This document shows, in pieces, positions 49,700 through 58,279 of a DNA stretch of 64,000 bases. Each line of letters begins with the position of its first letter. Position 1 is the stretch's first letter. Both the position numbers and the translations under genes were made by a program. A model generated the notes under the pieces. It saw nothing but the letters and a program-made list of their open reading frames with translations. It ran no database searches and was not told the origin of the DNA. The DNA comes from Gemmatimonadota bacterium (GTDB lineage Bacteria; Latescibacterota; UBA2968; UBA8231): contig VXOR01000061.1 of assembly GCA_009840005.1 (NCBI GenBank), forward strand, positions 1 to 64,000, given 5' to 3'.

Positions 49700-50425
49700 T
49701 TAGTTTTGGACGGTGGAAGCGAACCGCTCTGCGAGCAGGCTGGGCAGTTCGCCTAGGTGGGCTATTTGGTGGTATTGCTGGCGCTCGGCCTCCGAAGGCT
49801 CGACGCGCTCGTGGAGCCAAGTGGTGTAATAAGGAACATGGACAGCGTGCCCTCCCAAGGCGACGACGGGTAGGATATCCGACTTGAGCGAATTACCCAC
49901 CATCCAAAAGTCGGCCGGCTGAATGCCGTGGCGCTGCAACAGGGCCGCGTAGGTTTTCTCGTTTTTTTCGCTAACGATTTCGATATACGTAAAGTGGTCG
50001 GCCAAGCCGGAGCGGGCTATCTTGGCCTCTTGGTCGAACAAATCGCCCTTGGTCAGCAGCATCAGGGGATGGGTGCGGGACAGATGGGTGAGCACTTCCT
50101 CGACGTGCGGTAGCGGTTCAATGGGCATTTGCAGCATCTCTTTGCCATAGTCCAAAATCTGGCGGATTTGCTGCCCCGTTACCGCGCCCTTCGTCAGATC
50201 GAGAGCCGTCTCGATCATGGACAAGGTGAAGCCCTTGATGCCATAGCCAAAGTGAGACAAGTTGCGCATTTCGGTCTCGTACAGCTCCCGCTCAGTCCAC
50301 TCTGGATCGCAGTCGGCGGCTAGCAAATCCTTAAAGCGGTCTTTGACCGTCTCAAAGTAGATCTCGTTTTCCCACAAGGTATCGTCGGCGTCAAAGGCAA
50401 TTAGGGCGGGCTGTGTTTTTTGCAT
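49700..50425 (-). CDS. HAD-family hydrolase
   Basis: A 241-residue HAD hydrolase. The nucleophile motif is FDADDTLW (D12, D14); motif II is MLLTKGD (Thr), the motif III lysine is in SEKNEKTYAAL, and motif IV is MVGNSLKSDILPV. A cap of helices is inserted after motif I (about 20-95). It likely dephosphorylates a small metabolite, with no substrate specified. It reads away from the neighbouring DUF6785 gene on the same strand, separated by 41 bp. Confidence 0.85.
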   Translation of the reverse strand: MQKTQPALIAFDADDTLWENEIYFETVKDRFKDLLAADCDPEWTERELYETEMRNLSHFGYGIKGFTLSMIETALDLTKGAVTGQQIRQILDYGKEMLQMPIEPLPHVEEVLTHLSRTHPLMLLTKGDLFDQEAKIARSGLADHFTYIEIVSEKNEKTYAALLQRHGIQPADFWMVGNSLKSDILPVVALGGHAVHVPYYTTWLHERVEPSEAERQQYHQIAHLGELPSLLAERFASTVQN

Positions 50426-50582
50426 TTGTCGAGTGGCAAGAAGTCGCTGGATGGCTAGTTGATCGAGCTTGAATTTTGGCTAACTTTGTAAAATAGCCTG
50501 TCTGTAATTTTGGCAAAAGTGGCCCAAAAGCGAGGCTGCTGCGATTAACCCTCACGAATCAAAGAAGGAGAACATCACCATC

Positions 50583-50981
50583 ATGTGGAGATATTGCTGG
50601 GGCTTCCTGCTGATACTTGTCGCTTGCGAAGGCCCCGTAGGGCCAGAAGGGCCGCAAGGACCGCGCGGCCGGTCAGGCTTGGACGGTTCCGATCTATGGG
50701 TGCAGGTCGAGACAGGGACAATTTTGAATCGGAATTATACGGACGGGAATCCCAGATTCGCTTCGATCCCTCTCGCCAATTCTGGCATCGAACCAACCGT
50801 ACTCTTTTTGGGCATTGAAAATGAAAATGGGGTTTACAACAGGATTGATTTTTCCTCAGTAATTTGGGGTGGAAGCAGCAGCGACTATTCAGTCCCGGGT
50901 ACCAGTGGCTGGTATGTCTTGGTCTCTGATCGTTCCAAAGATCTAGTCAGTTCCAACTACCAAGTGAAGTTCGTCCAGTAA
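50583..50981 (+). CDS. Short lipoprotein with collagen-like repeats
   Basis: A 132-residue protein. The N-terminus ends in a lipobox (LLILVAC, C16) and is followed directly by Gly-Pro triplets GPVGPEGPQGPRGRSG (about 18-33), then a small domain with NRNYTDGNPRFASIPLANSGIEP and GWYVLVSDRSKDLVSSNYQ. Collagen-like tails of this kind trimerise in other bacteria. Function not known. A GAAGGAG site lies upstream (about 50561-50567), but its distance to the ATG (about 15 bp) is long. Confidence 0.6.
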   Translation: MWRYCWGFLLILVACEGPVGPEGPQGPRGRSGLDGSDLWVQVETGTILNRNYTDGNPRFASIPLANSGIEPTVLFLGIENENGVYNRIDFSSVIWGGSSSDYSVPGTSGWYVLVSDRSKDLVSSNYQVKFVQ

Positions 50982-51015
50982 GCCGCCCGCCTATACAGAT
51001 CGGTAATCAATACAA

Positions 51016-51417
51016 TCACAGATGCAGCAGCGGCTGGTCCGGGGAAAGAGGATTGGGGACCAATTTTTGTCCTGCAAGGTCGATGTGCCAGTCCATCTCT
51101 TCTAGCGGAACGGCCCCCAGCAGCGGTTGGGTGCCGCGAGGCAATTCAACGGCTCTGACCTGACATATTCGTCCCTGAACCTCGAGCTCGACCATGCCTA
51201 AGACGCGGCATTCGTGCTGTCCGCCATCCGCGGTAACCACGCGCATAGCCCCTAGCTCTTCAAGCTTCAAAGGGGCAATGAGTTCAGCGGGGAGTGCCAA
51301 TTCAGCGGCACCGGAGTCCACCAGCATGTCACAGGAGACTTCTCGTCCCTGTTTTTCCGGTGGTAGGAATCGATTCTGCCAGTTTTTCATTTTAACGGGA
51401 ACGCGAAAGATGCCCAA
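51016..51417 (-). CDS. Clan AA retropepsin-like aspartic protease
   Basis: A 133-residue protein of the retroviral-type aspartic protease fold. CDMLVDSGAAELALP (about 29-43) holds the DSG catalytic triplet in place of the usual DTG, and LLGAVPLEEMDWHIDLAGQKLVPNP is the usual end of the fold, where LGAxxLE follows the flap. Such proteins are encoded singly and probably act as homodimers. DSG is known in active members of this fold. Target proteins unknown. The gene lies between a lipoprotein gene and a TonB receptor, with its own promoter region. Confidence 0.8.
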   Translation of the reverse strand: MGIFRVPVKMKNWQNRFLPPEKQGREVSCDMLVDSGAAELALPAELIAPLKLEELGAMRVVTADGGQHECRVLGMVELEVQGRICQVRAVELPRGTQPLLGAVPLEEMDWHIDLAGQKLVPNPLSPDQPLLHL

Positions 51418-51569
51418 AGTATTATCCCCCTACCCAAAAAGTCTGCTGTGCGTAATACCAATAACGAATATACATTATAGATACCTTTGACTCGCGCAAG
51501 GTCGGCTCCGTCTGGACCTAGACGTGGATCGCCCTCTCCACCCTCACCCTCTTCACAATGAAATAGCTT

Positions 51570-54500
51570 ATGCCAACGCATCAACTTCGCTTTCTGCCTT
51601 TTCTGTCCGTCCTACTCTGGGTCGTCCTACCCGCCGGAGCTTGGGCACAGTCCCAAGCGACCACCGGCGTGATCCGCGGCTTTGTCTGGGACCAGTTTGG
51701 CAATCCCATCGCCAATGCCACCATCGCACTCGTGGAAACCCGCACCAACTACGAGCGCACCCTTACTTCGTCCGATCTGGGGCTGTTCACCGCGACCTTG
51801 TTGCCCCTCGGCTCCTACGACGTGACGGTACAGGCGGCCGGACGGGCCGAAGTGCGGCAGACCGGGGTGCAAGTGCGCGTCGGCGAGACCGTGGAGTTGA
51901 TCGTCAAGATGCTGCCGCAGATGGAGGAAATGGTTGTCGAGGCGGCCTTGTCCACAGTGGATATCACCCAGAGCGAGCCGGCCACGCGCCTGCCCGAAGA
52001 GGCCGTGCAAGACCTGCCCAACAACGGGCGCAACTTTCTCAACCTGACGCTATTGACGCCGGGGGTAGCCATCGTCCAAGGCCCCGACGGCGACGAGCTG
52101 AGCATTGGCGGGCAGCGCGGCATTCACAACAACATCTCGGTGGATGGCGCTGATTTTAATAATCCCTTCTTCGGCGAACAGCGCGGCGGCCAGCGCCCGG
52201 CCTTCACCTTTAATTTGGACGCGGTGGAGGAAATGGTGGTGATGCCGCAGGGAGCCAACGCGGAATTCGGTCGCTCCAGCGGCGGCTTTGTCAACGTCAT
52301 CACCAAGTCGGGCACCAACCAGTTGCACGGCTCCGTGCATTTTTTCGGCAAAAACGACGCCCTGTCGAGCACGGCACGGCACGAGGGCCTAGCGCGCACG
52401 CCGGACTTTAGCCAAGGACAGTTCGGCTTCACTATGGGCGGGCCACTGATAAAGGACCGAGCCTTTTTCTTTACCGCCTACGACCAGCAGGTTTTTCGCG
52501 ACACCAAGCAAAGCGATAGCGCGCGCATTGATCCTCGGCTGCGCGCATTCATGGACGAGCAATTCAACGGGGCGCTAGCCGGCGACTACGGGCCGATTGA
52601 CCGCACCAACGACGCCCGCGCCTTTCTCGCCAAAATCGACGCCCGCCTCTCGGATGAACACTACGCCACCTTCAAATACAATTACACGTGGTCCGAACAG
52701 GAAAACGGCACCTTTGACGTGGACTCGTGGGCGCGCAGCGCCAACGCCGTAGAACGGGACTGGTCCCACGCCTTCAACGGCAGCCTGCTGTCGCTGGTAT
52801 CCGCGACCACCACTAACGAGTTTCGCTTCCAGGTTTCCCGCGAGGACCGCCCGCGTCCCTACCTTGGCCCGGACAACCCCAACACCGGGCGTCCCTTTCC
52901 CGACACGGGCATGGATTTTGTCCACGGCTATCGCTTCGGCATGCCCTTCTTCATTCCGGTCGAATACCACGACACCCGCATCCAAGCGCTCGACAACATC
53001 TCCGTAGCCAAGGGCGATCACTTAATCAAAGCCGGGGTCGAGTGGAACCGCGTCGAATCCGTGCAGACCTTCATCGGTTTTGCCAATGGCCGCTACATCT
53101 TCAGTTCGCTAGATGGCTTCCTCAACTTCGTCGCACAGGGCAGCGGCTACGTCGAGTGCGCCGACGGCAGCACCAGCACCACTGGGGCCTGCCCCGACGG
53201 GACGGATATTACCGGGCCGGTCCTGCTCTATTTGCAGCAGTCCGGCGTCGGCGGTCTGACCGTGGAAGAAGCAGGCACCCAGGGTATCCCGCAGCACGAA
53301 TTGGCCCTGTTCGTGCAGGACAGTTGGCAGCCCTCAAACAAGCTGACGCTCAACTACGGCCTGCGCTGGGAGGCGCAAATACAGCCCGATGTGCTCACCG
53401 ATCCAGACGAGGTGTTCTTCGCCGATTTCATCGGCAAAACAGTGACCAATGAGACAGGCACCTACGAATTCCCCTCCAACGGCACCATTCCCTCGGATTG
53501 GGACATGTTCCAGCCGCGCCTAGGGGTGGCCTACGATGTGCACGGCGACAACAAAACCTTGCTGCGCGGCAGCGCCGGAATGTACTACGCCCGCATCCCG
53601 GGCTTGAACTTGGCCAGCACGCGCTCGACCAATGGCTCGCGTGGGCAATCCATTTTCCGCTCCAGCGTTCTGACGCCCATTTTGGGTCCACCGCCGACCT
53701 ACGGCGAGCTGCTGCCCGTGCCCCAAGGCGACCCCTTCCGGCCCAATATCTTTGTCTTCGATAAGGATTTCGAGAACCCACGCACCTTCAGCGCAAACGT
53801 CGGTATCGAACGCGAATTACATGCGTCAGGTATAGTCGGCTCCTTCGGGTACACCTACGCCCGCACCGATAATCTGACGCGCTTTGTCAACCGCAACGAC
53901 GCCATCTTCGGCGCTCCGTGGGCGACGGGCCTAGGAGCCGATGGCAGCAACGGGATCGGCGATTTGACCGCGGTCGAGAGCACGGCTAAGTCGCGCTACC
54001 ACGGCCTCAGCTTCGGCTTGCGGCAAATGGTGCACGACGACTTGCAGTTCCAGCTCAACTACACCTTATCGTGGGACAAATCCGACGACGACAACGAGCG
54101 CGATCCCTTCACCTTCCGCTACGTCGATCCGACCCAACTAGCGCGCGAGTGGGGCTACTCGGACCGCGACCAGCGCCACCGCTTCAATGCGTGGGCCTTG
54201 GCCGCATTGCCCGGCGGAATGTTGCTCAACCAGCGCCTGAGTTACTATTCGGCGCAGCCGGTTTCCGCATCCTGTGCGGGCAGCCGCTCGACCAACCCGT
54301 GGGGCGCAACCTCCGACCGGATCTGCGACGACGGTAGCATCACGGCGCGCAATACGCTGCGCAAGGACAACGACTTTTTCTCCTATGACGTGCGCCTGTC
54401 GCGGCCCATATTAGTGGGCAACGGCCAACTAGAAGCCATTGTCGAGGTCTTCAACCTGCTCAACACAGACAACTTCCGCGACCCTTCCAGCGTCGGCCTA

Positions 54501-54581
54501 TTGTTCAATTTCGACGGCACCGTGCAATCGGGCTTGGGCGATCCGCGCCAAGTGCAGGTCGGCTTGCGCTACGTCTATTGA
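51570..54581 (+). CDS. TonB-dependent receptor with carboxypeptidase-regulatory-like N-terminal domain (Oar-like)
   Basis: Outer-membrane receptor, 1003 residues. A signal peptide ends in GAWAQ, followed by a CarboxypepD_reg-like beta-sandwich (about 30-110, VIRGFVWDQFGNPIANATIAL...), a plug (LPNNGRNFLNLTLLTPGVAIVQG...NVITKSGTNQLHG, about 145-260) and a long barrel ending in QVQVGLRYVY. Ligands are unknown; these receptors import sugars, peptides or siderophore-like molecules, or export proteins. The following OM-protein gene is 147 bp away. No TonB/ExbBD is in the window. Confidence 0.85.
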   Translation: MPTHQLRFLPFLSVLLWVVLPAGAWAQSQATTGVIRGFVWDQFGNPIANATIALVETRTNYERTLTSSDLGLFTATLLPLGSYDVTVQAAGRAEVRQTGVQVRVGETVELIVKMLPQMEEMVVEAALSTVDITQSEPATRLPEEAVQDLPNNGRNFLNLTLLTPGVAIVQGPDGDELSIGGQRGIHNNISVDGADFNNPFFGEQRGGQRPAFTFNLDAVEEMVVMPQGANAEFGRSSGGFVNVITKSGTNQLHGSVHFFGKNDALSSTARHEGLARTPDFSQGQFGFTMGGPLIKDRAFFFTAYDQQVFRDTKQSDSARIDPRLRAFMDEQFNGALAGDYGPIDRTNDARAFLAKIDARLSDEHYATFKYNYTWSEQENGTFDVDSWARSANAVERDWSHAFNGSLLSLVSATTTNEFRFQVSREDRPRPYLGPDNPNTGRPFPDTGMDFVHGYRFGMPFFIPVEYHDTRIQALDNISVAKGDHLIKAGVEWNRVESVQTFIGFANGRYIFSSLDGFLNFVAQGSGYVECADGSTSTTGACPDGTDITGPVLLYLQQSGVGGLTVEEAGTQGIPQHELALFVQDSWQPSNKLTLNYGLRWEAQIQPDVLTDPDEVFFADFIGKTVTNETGTYEFPSNGTIPSDWDMFQPRLGVAYDVHGDNKTLLRGSAGMYYARIPGLNLASTRSTNGSRGQSIFRSSVLTPILGPPPTYGELLPVPQGDPFRPNIFVFDKDFENPRTFSANVGIERELHASGIVGSFGYTYARTDNLTRFVNRNDAIFGAPWATGLGADGSNGIGDLTAVESTAKSRYHGLSFGLRQMVHDDLQFQLNYTLSWDKSDDDNERDPFTFRYVDPTQLAREWGYSDRDQRHRFNAWALAALPGGMLLNQRLSYYSAQPVSASCAGSRSTNPWGATSDRICDDGSITARNTLRKDNDFFSYDVRLSRPILVGNGQLEAIVEVFNLLNTDNFRDPSSVGLLFNFDGTVQSGLGDPRQVQVGLRYVY

Positions 54582-54728
54582 GCGGCGCGTTTGACGCTTT
54601 CCTCTCTTCTTCTATGTTAAGGAGCAATTCAAGCAAAACCCAGAACAACACACGCAGGAAATCGAACTATGACAGACAAACAAACCACAACATCCGCGCC
54701 GGCATAGGGAAGACCCGCGAGAAATTTT

Positions 54729-55709
54729 ATGAATCACAACACTCGACCGAATTCGCCCCGCCCACTGCGGCGCTGGATCCCGCTAGCGGCCCTCTTTCTG
54801 GCGCTTGCCCCGACCCAACTACACGCCGGCGCTTGGACGCAGGCCCCAGGCGGCATGTACTTCAAAATCGCCGGACTTTCCTTCCGCTCCCAAGACTATC
54901 TGGACGCCGTTGGCGACCGGCGGGAGCGAGTGGCAAAACCCAGCGTGGAAGAATTGAGCGACGAGAGTATGTCGGCCTACCTAGAATATGGTTTGCGGGA
55001 ACGCTTGACCTTGGTGGCCACCCTGCCCTATAAGCGCTTGGTGTACAAGAATACCGAAGTGAAGGTATTCAAAAGCGACGTCCTCGATACCACCATAACC
55101 CGCATCCACCCCGACGAAATCAACTCGGGTCTGGCCGACTTGGAACTGCGCCTGCGCTGGCGCTTGCTCCGCAATCCAGCGGTAGTCTCCCTAGCGCTAG
55201 GAGGCAAATTCCCTTTAGGCTACGACATGGATCAAGACAGCATTGGCTCCCTCAGCACGGGCGGACTTGGCTTGGGGCCGAGTCCAGTGGATGGCGGCGC
55301 AGGTGCCGACAACAAGGTTCCCTTGGGCACGGGCGAGCGGGACATCGACATGCGCCTGTTGGTAGGCAAATCGCTGTACCCACTCCCGGGCTACTTGACG
55401 AGTACGGTCGGCTATCGCAAGCGAGGCGGGGCCTTCAGCGACGAATTCTTCTACGGCTTCGAGGCTGGGGTCACTTATAAACGCCTGCTAGTCAAAGGCG
55501 TGGTCGAAGGGATGCGCACCATGGGCGACTGCGGCGCTATGGGACAAGGCGGTCTCGTCGGCGATCAAGACATCCTCAAGCTGGCCCCGGGATTGATCTG
55601 GTCGCTCAGTAAGCACCTCGAACTCGGCGTTGATCTATTCCACATCGCCGCGGGCTGCAATACCGCCGCGGGCACGACCTACGCCGCAGGACTGGCTTTC
55701 AAGCGTTAA
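54729..55709 (+). CDS. Putative outer-membrane beta-barrel protein
   Basis: A 326-residue exported protein: signal peptide ending in LHAG, followed by alternating aromatic/polar beta strands (GGMYFKIAGLSFRSQDYLD, MSAYLEYGLRERLTLVATLPYKRL, LADLELRLRWRLL, YLTSTVGYRKRGG) and a terminal strand GTTYAAGLAFKR. It resembles transporters of the 'phenol MetA' or OmpL-like class, but no specific family was recognised. Three cysteines in the final third are unusual for such barrels. Probably coexpressed with the TonB receptor or the molybdoenzyme downstream. Confidence 0.55.
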   Translation: MNHNTRPNSPRPLRRWIPLAALFLALAPTQLHAGAWTQAPGGMYFKIAGLSFRSQDYLDAVGDRRERVAKPSVEELSDESMSAYLEYGLRERLTLVATLPYKRLVYKNTEVKVFKSDVLDTTITRIHPDEINSGLADLELRLRWRLLRNPAVVSLALGGKFPLGYDMDQDSIGSLSTGGLGLGPSPVDGGAGADNKVPLGTGERDIDMRLLVGKSLYPLPGYLTSTVGYRKRGGAFSDEFFYGFEAGVTYKRLLVKGVVEGMRTMGDCGAMGQGGLVGDQDILKLAPGLIWSLSKHLELGVDLFHIAAGCNTAAGTTYAAGLAFKR

Positions 55710-55773
55710 AAAATCGCGGCGTCAGAGCCAATCTGTTATATTCTCCTAGTACAACTCTAGCAAGGAGGTTGTG

Positions 55774-56766
55774 ATGCCGCGCAAAGAATGGGACCTTCCC
55801 GAGCGTCAGGCCACCGACGAAGATGTCTATCTCAACCGTCGCAAGTTCATCCGACGAGCTGGCTTGGGCACCATCGGTCTGTTGGCCGGATGCATCCCCG
55901 AAAAGCTCCTCAATCCAGCAACGCTCGTCGATCCAACAAAATATCTTGCCCCCGAGATCATCGATCCAATCCCGCCTTCAGAGTGGTATCCGGCCCCCAC
56001 GAACGATGAGTTTTCCACGCTCGACCGGCCGCTCACCGACGAGGCAATAGCAGCCTTATACAACAACTTCTATGAATTTTCCACTTCCAAGGATGTGTGG
56101 CGCTTCATAGATAATTTTGAGCCTGCCCCTTGGACCGTGGAAATAAGCGGCCTAGTGCCAGAGCCCAAGACCTACGACATCGACTACCTAATCGGCATCA
56201 TGGATCTGGAAGAGCGCCTCTACCGCCACCGCTGCGTCGAGGCTTGGTCCATGGCCATCCCGTGGACGGGCTTTCCCATGCGGGACCTCGTCGATTTCGT
56301 GCAACCGCTATCATCGGCCCGCTACGTGCGCATGATCTCCTTCTTCAATCCCGAGGTGGCCCCAGTACAATGGGATCGCTCCGATTGGCCTTGGCCCTAT
56401 ACCGAGGGCCTGACCATGGCCGAAGCGACCAATGAGCTAACTCTGCTGGTGACGGGCGTCTATGGCCACGAAATGCCCAAGCAACACGGTGCCCCCCTGC
56501 GCTTGGTGACGCCTTGGAAATACGGCTATAAGGGCCTCAAGTCGATCACCAAAATCGAATTCACCAGCGAACAGCCGGCGACGTTTTGGAACACCCTAGC
56601 GCCACACGAGTACGGCTTTATCTCCAACGTCGAGCCTCAAGTCCCCCATCCCCGCTGGTCGCAAGCCAGAGAGCGCTTCATTTCCACCGATTTGAACCCA
56701 ACCGAACTACGCGAGACCCTCCCCTACAACGGCTACGCAGAGTACGTCGCCCATTTGTACGAGTGA
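55774..56766 (+). CDS. msrP: Protein-methionine-sulfoxide reductase catalytic subunit MsrP-like
   Basis: Molybdopterin oxidoreductase repairing oxidised methionines in exported proteins. An AAGGAGG at 55762-55768 selects the ATG at 55774 over an upstream GTG. The twin-arginine motif is NRRKFIRRAG (R22-R23). A cysteine at residue 40 in LLAGC resembles a lipobox. The molybdenum-coordinating Cys is in RHRCVEAWSMAIPWTGFP (C154), and the sulfite-oxidase fold continues (TPWKYGYKGLKSITKIEF). The heme partner MsrQ is not adjacent, which is unusual. Confidence 0.87.
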   Translation: MPRKEWDLPERQATDEDVYLNRRKFIRRAGLGTIGLLAGCIPEKLLNPATLVDPTKYLAPEIIDPIPPSEWYPAPTNDEFSTLDRPLTDEAIAALYNNFYEFSTSKDVWRFIDNFEPAPWTVEISGLVPEPKTYDIDYLIGIMDLEERLYRHRCVEAWSMAIPWTGFPMRDLVDFVQPLSSARYVRMISFFNPEVAPVQWDRSDWPWPYTEGLTMAEATNELTLLVTGVYGHEMPKQHGAPLRLVTPWKYGYKGLKSITKIEFTSEQPATFWNTLAPHEYGFISNVEPQVPHPRWSQARERFISTDLNPTELRETLPYNGYAEYVAHLYE

Positions 56767-56784
56767 TTCTTAAAGGAGACCCTT

Positions 56785-57429
56785 ATGCGCCAGCTCCTGT
56801 CGTCTGTCCTCTTACTCTGTCTGCTCGTCGCGCCGCTCGCCGCCCAGCAAGAAGCTCTGCACGGCACTTGGGAGGGCACTATCGTCGATGAGCAAATCGG
56901 CGAGATTGCCATTCGCCTGACCTTCGAGGAAGATGGAGCCTTTGAGATCAACCAAGTCATTCAGGTGAAAGACGATTTCCTAGCCGATGTCCAAGTCCCG
57001 GAGCCACCCATCATAGAGACGATTGTTGCCCACGGCACCGGCACCTATGGCATCTTGTTCGACGGTATCTTGGTTAGTATAACCGCATTAGATATTTCCG
57101 TTGACGGCAAAGACTTCGTCGAATTCTTCACCCAAGTAGCCCGCGACTTTGCCCGCTATGTAGCGGACTCACACGAAATCCCCGCAGAAAATTACCCGGC
57201 CTTCGAACAGGAATTCATCGACGCGTTTTTCGCTGAACTCGATAAGGTGCAATTCCTCGCCGTACTCAATGAGTGGGGGGTTAGCGCGTATGCCCTTGAG
57301 GGGGACACCCTGATCCTCACGACCACGCGGGAGACTGGCGTCACAATCTGGGAACTCCATCCCGTTGATGAATCCAGTGCTATCGCCGAAACCACCTGGG
57401 GCAGCCTGAAAGCAGCTTGGCGTCGGTAA
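56785..57429 (+). CDS. Secreted protein of unknown function
   Basis: A 214-residue protein with a signal peptide (MRQLLSSVLLLCLLVAPLAAQ) and a C-terminal part of beta strands (GTWEGTIVDEQIGEIAIRLTFEEDGAFEINQ, YGILFDGILVSITALDISVDG, and YALEGDTLILTTT). The outline resembles lipocalin-like or META-type small barrels. No family was recognised. It begins 18 bp after msrP and precedes the CNT gene by 6 bp, so all three may be cotranscribed. Confidence 0.55.
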   Translation: MRQLLSSVLLLCLLVAPLAAQQEALHGTWEGTIVDEQIGEIAIRLTFEEDGAFEINQVIQVKDDFLADVQVPEPPIIETIVAHGTGTYGILFDGILVSITALDISVDGKDFVEFFTQVARDFARYVADSHEIPAENYPAFEQEFIDAFFAELDKVQFLAVLNEWGVSAYALEGDTLILTTTRETGVTIWELHPVDESSAIAETTWGSLKAAWRR

Positions 57430-57435
57430 ATTCTC

Positions 57436-58278
57436 TTGGAACGGCTGATCAGCCTATTCGGACTTTTGGTGATGATCGCCCTGGCCTTCGCCATGAGCGC
57501 CGACCGCCGCAATGTAGATTGCCGCTTGGTAGCGGCCGGCGTGGGACTGCAATTTCTCCTCGCCCTGCTCGTCCTCAAGACCGGCCCCGGACAGGCGCTT
57601 TTCGGTTATATCGGTGCTTTTTTCACCGCCTTGCTCAACTATGTCGATGCCGGCTCCAGTTTTGTCTTTGGCGACGCATTCGGCGAGCATTTCTTCGCTT
57701 TTAAGGTCCTGCCGACCATTATTTTCTTTGCCGCCCTAATGGGCGTGCTCTACCACTTGGGGCTGGTGCAGTACGTGGTGATGGCCTTCGCCTCGGTCAT
57801 GCAGCGCACCCTGCGCACCTCAGGCGCGGAAAGCCTAGCCGCGGCGGCCAACATCTTCATCGGCCAGACCGAGGCCCCGCTGGTAGTGCGCCCGTACGTG
57901 GCCAGCATGACCCGATCGGAGTTGATGGCGTTGATGGTCGGCGGCTTTGCCACCATTGCCGGAGGCGTATTGGCCGCCTTCGTAGGTCTGGGAATTGACG
58001 CCGGTCACTTGGTAGCTGCCTCGGTGATCTCGGCTCCGGCGGCGCTATTGGTGGCCAAGGTGATGCAGCCCGAGGTAGAAGAGTCCAAGACGCTAGGACA
58101 GGTATCGATTGAAGTAGAGCGCACGGCCACCTTCAGCAGCATTGGCATCCAAATCGGCGGCATCGGAGGCATTGCCCCCGAGCGGCGGCGCGACTTGGCG
58201 CGGTTGGGTTTTCGCGCCATGCTGGGCGGCTCCCTAGCCTGCTTTATGACTGCCTGCGTGGCCGGAATTCTGCTGTAG
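57436..58278 (+). CDS. Concentrative nucleoside transporter (CNT/NupC-like) with internal deletion
   Basis: Homologous to NupC-type sodium- or proton-nucleoside symporters. The N-terminal half has FGLLVMIALAFAMSADRRNVD and the hairpin motif IGQTEAPLVVRPYVASMTRSELMALMVGGFATIAGGVLAAFVGLG. The C-terminal end has the usual FSSIGIQIGGIGGIAPERRRDLARLGFRAMLGGSLA. At about residue 225-235 (VEERT-like region, 58119-58131) the sequence jumps directly from one conserved part to the other and lacks about 120 residues, including several helices. The protein is 280 residues against about 400 in the family. The frame is intact. Start is TTG 57436. Confidence 0.8.
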   Translation: MERLISLFGLLVMIALAFAMSADRRNVDCRLVAAGVGLQFLLALLVLKTGPGQALFGYIGAFFTALLNYVDAGSSFVFGDAFGEHFFAFKVLPTIIFFAALMGVLYHLGLVQYVVMAFASVMQRTLRTSGAESLAAAANIFIGQTEAPLVVRPYVASMTRSELMALMVGGFATIAGGVLAAFVGLGIDAGHLVAASVISAPAALLVAKVMQPEVEESKTLGQVSIEVERTATFSSIGIQIGGIGGIAPERRRDLARLGFRAMLGGSLACFMTACVAGILL

Positions 58279-58279
58279 A

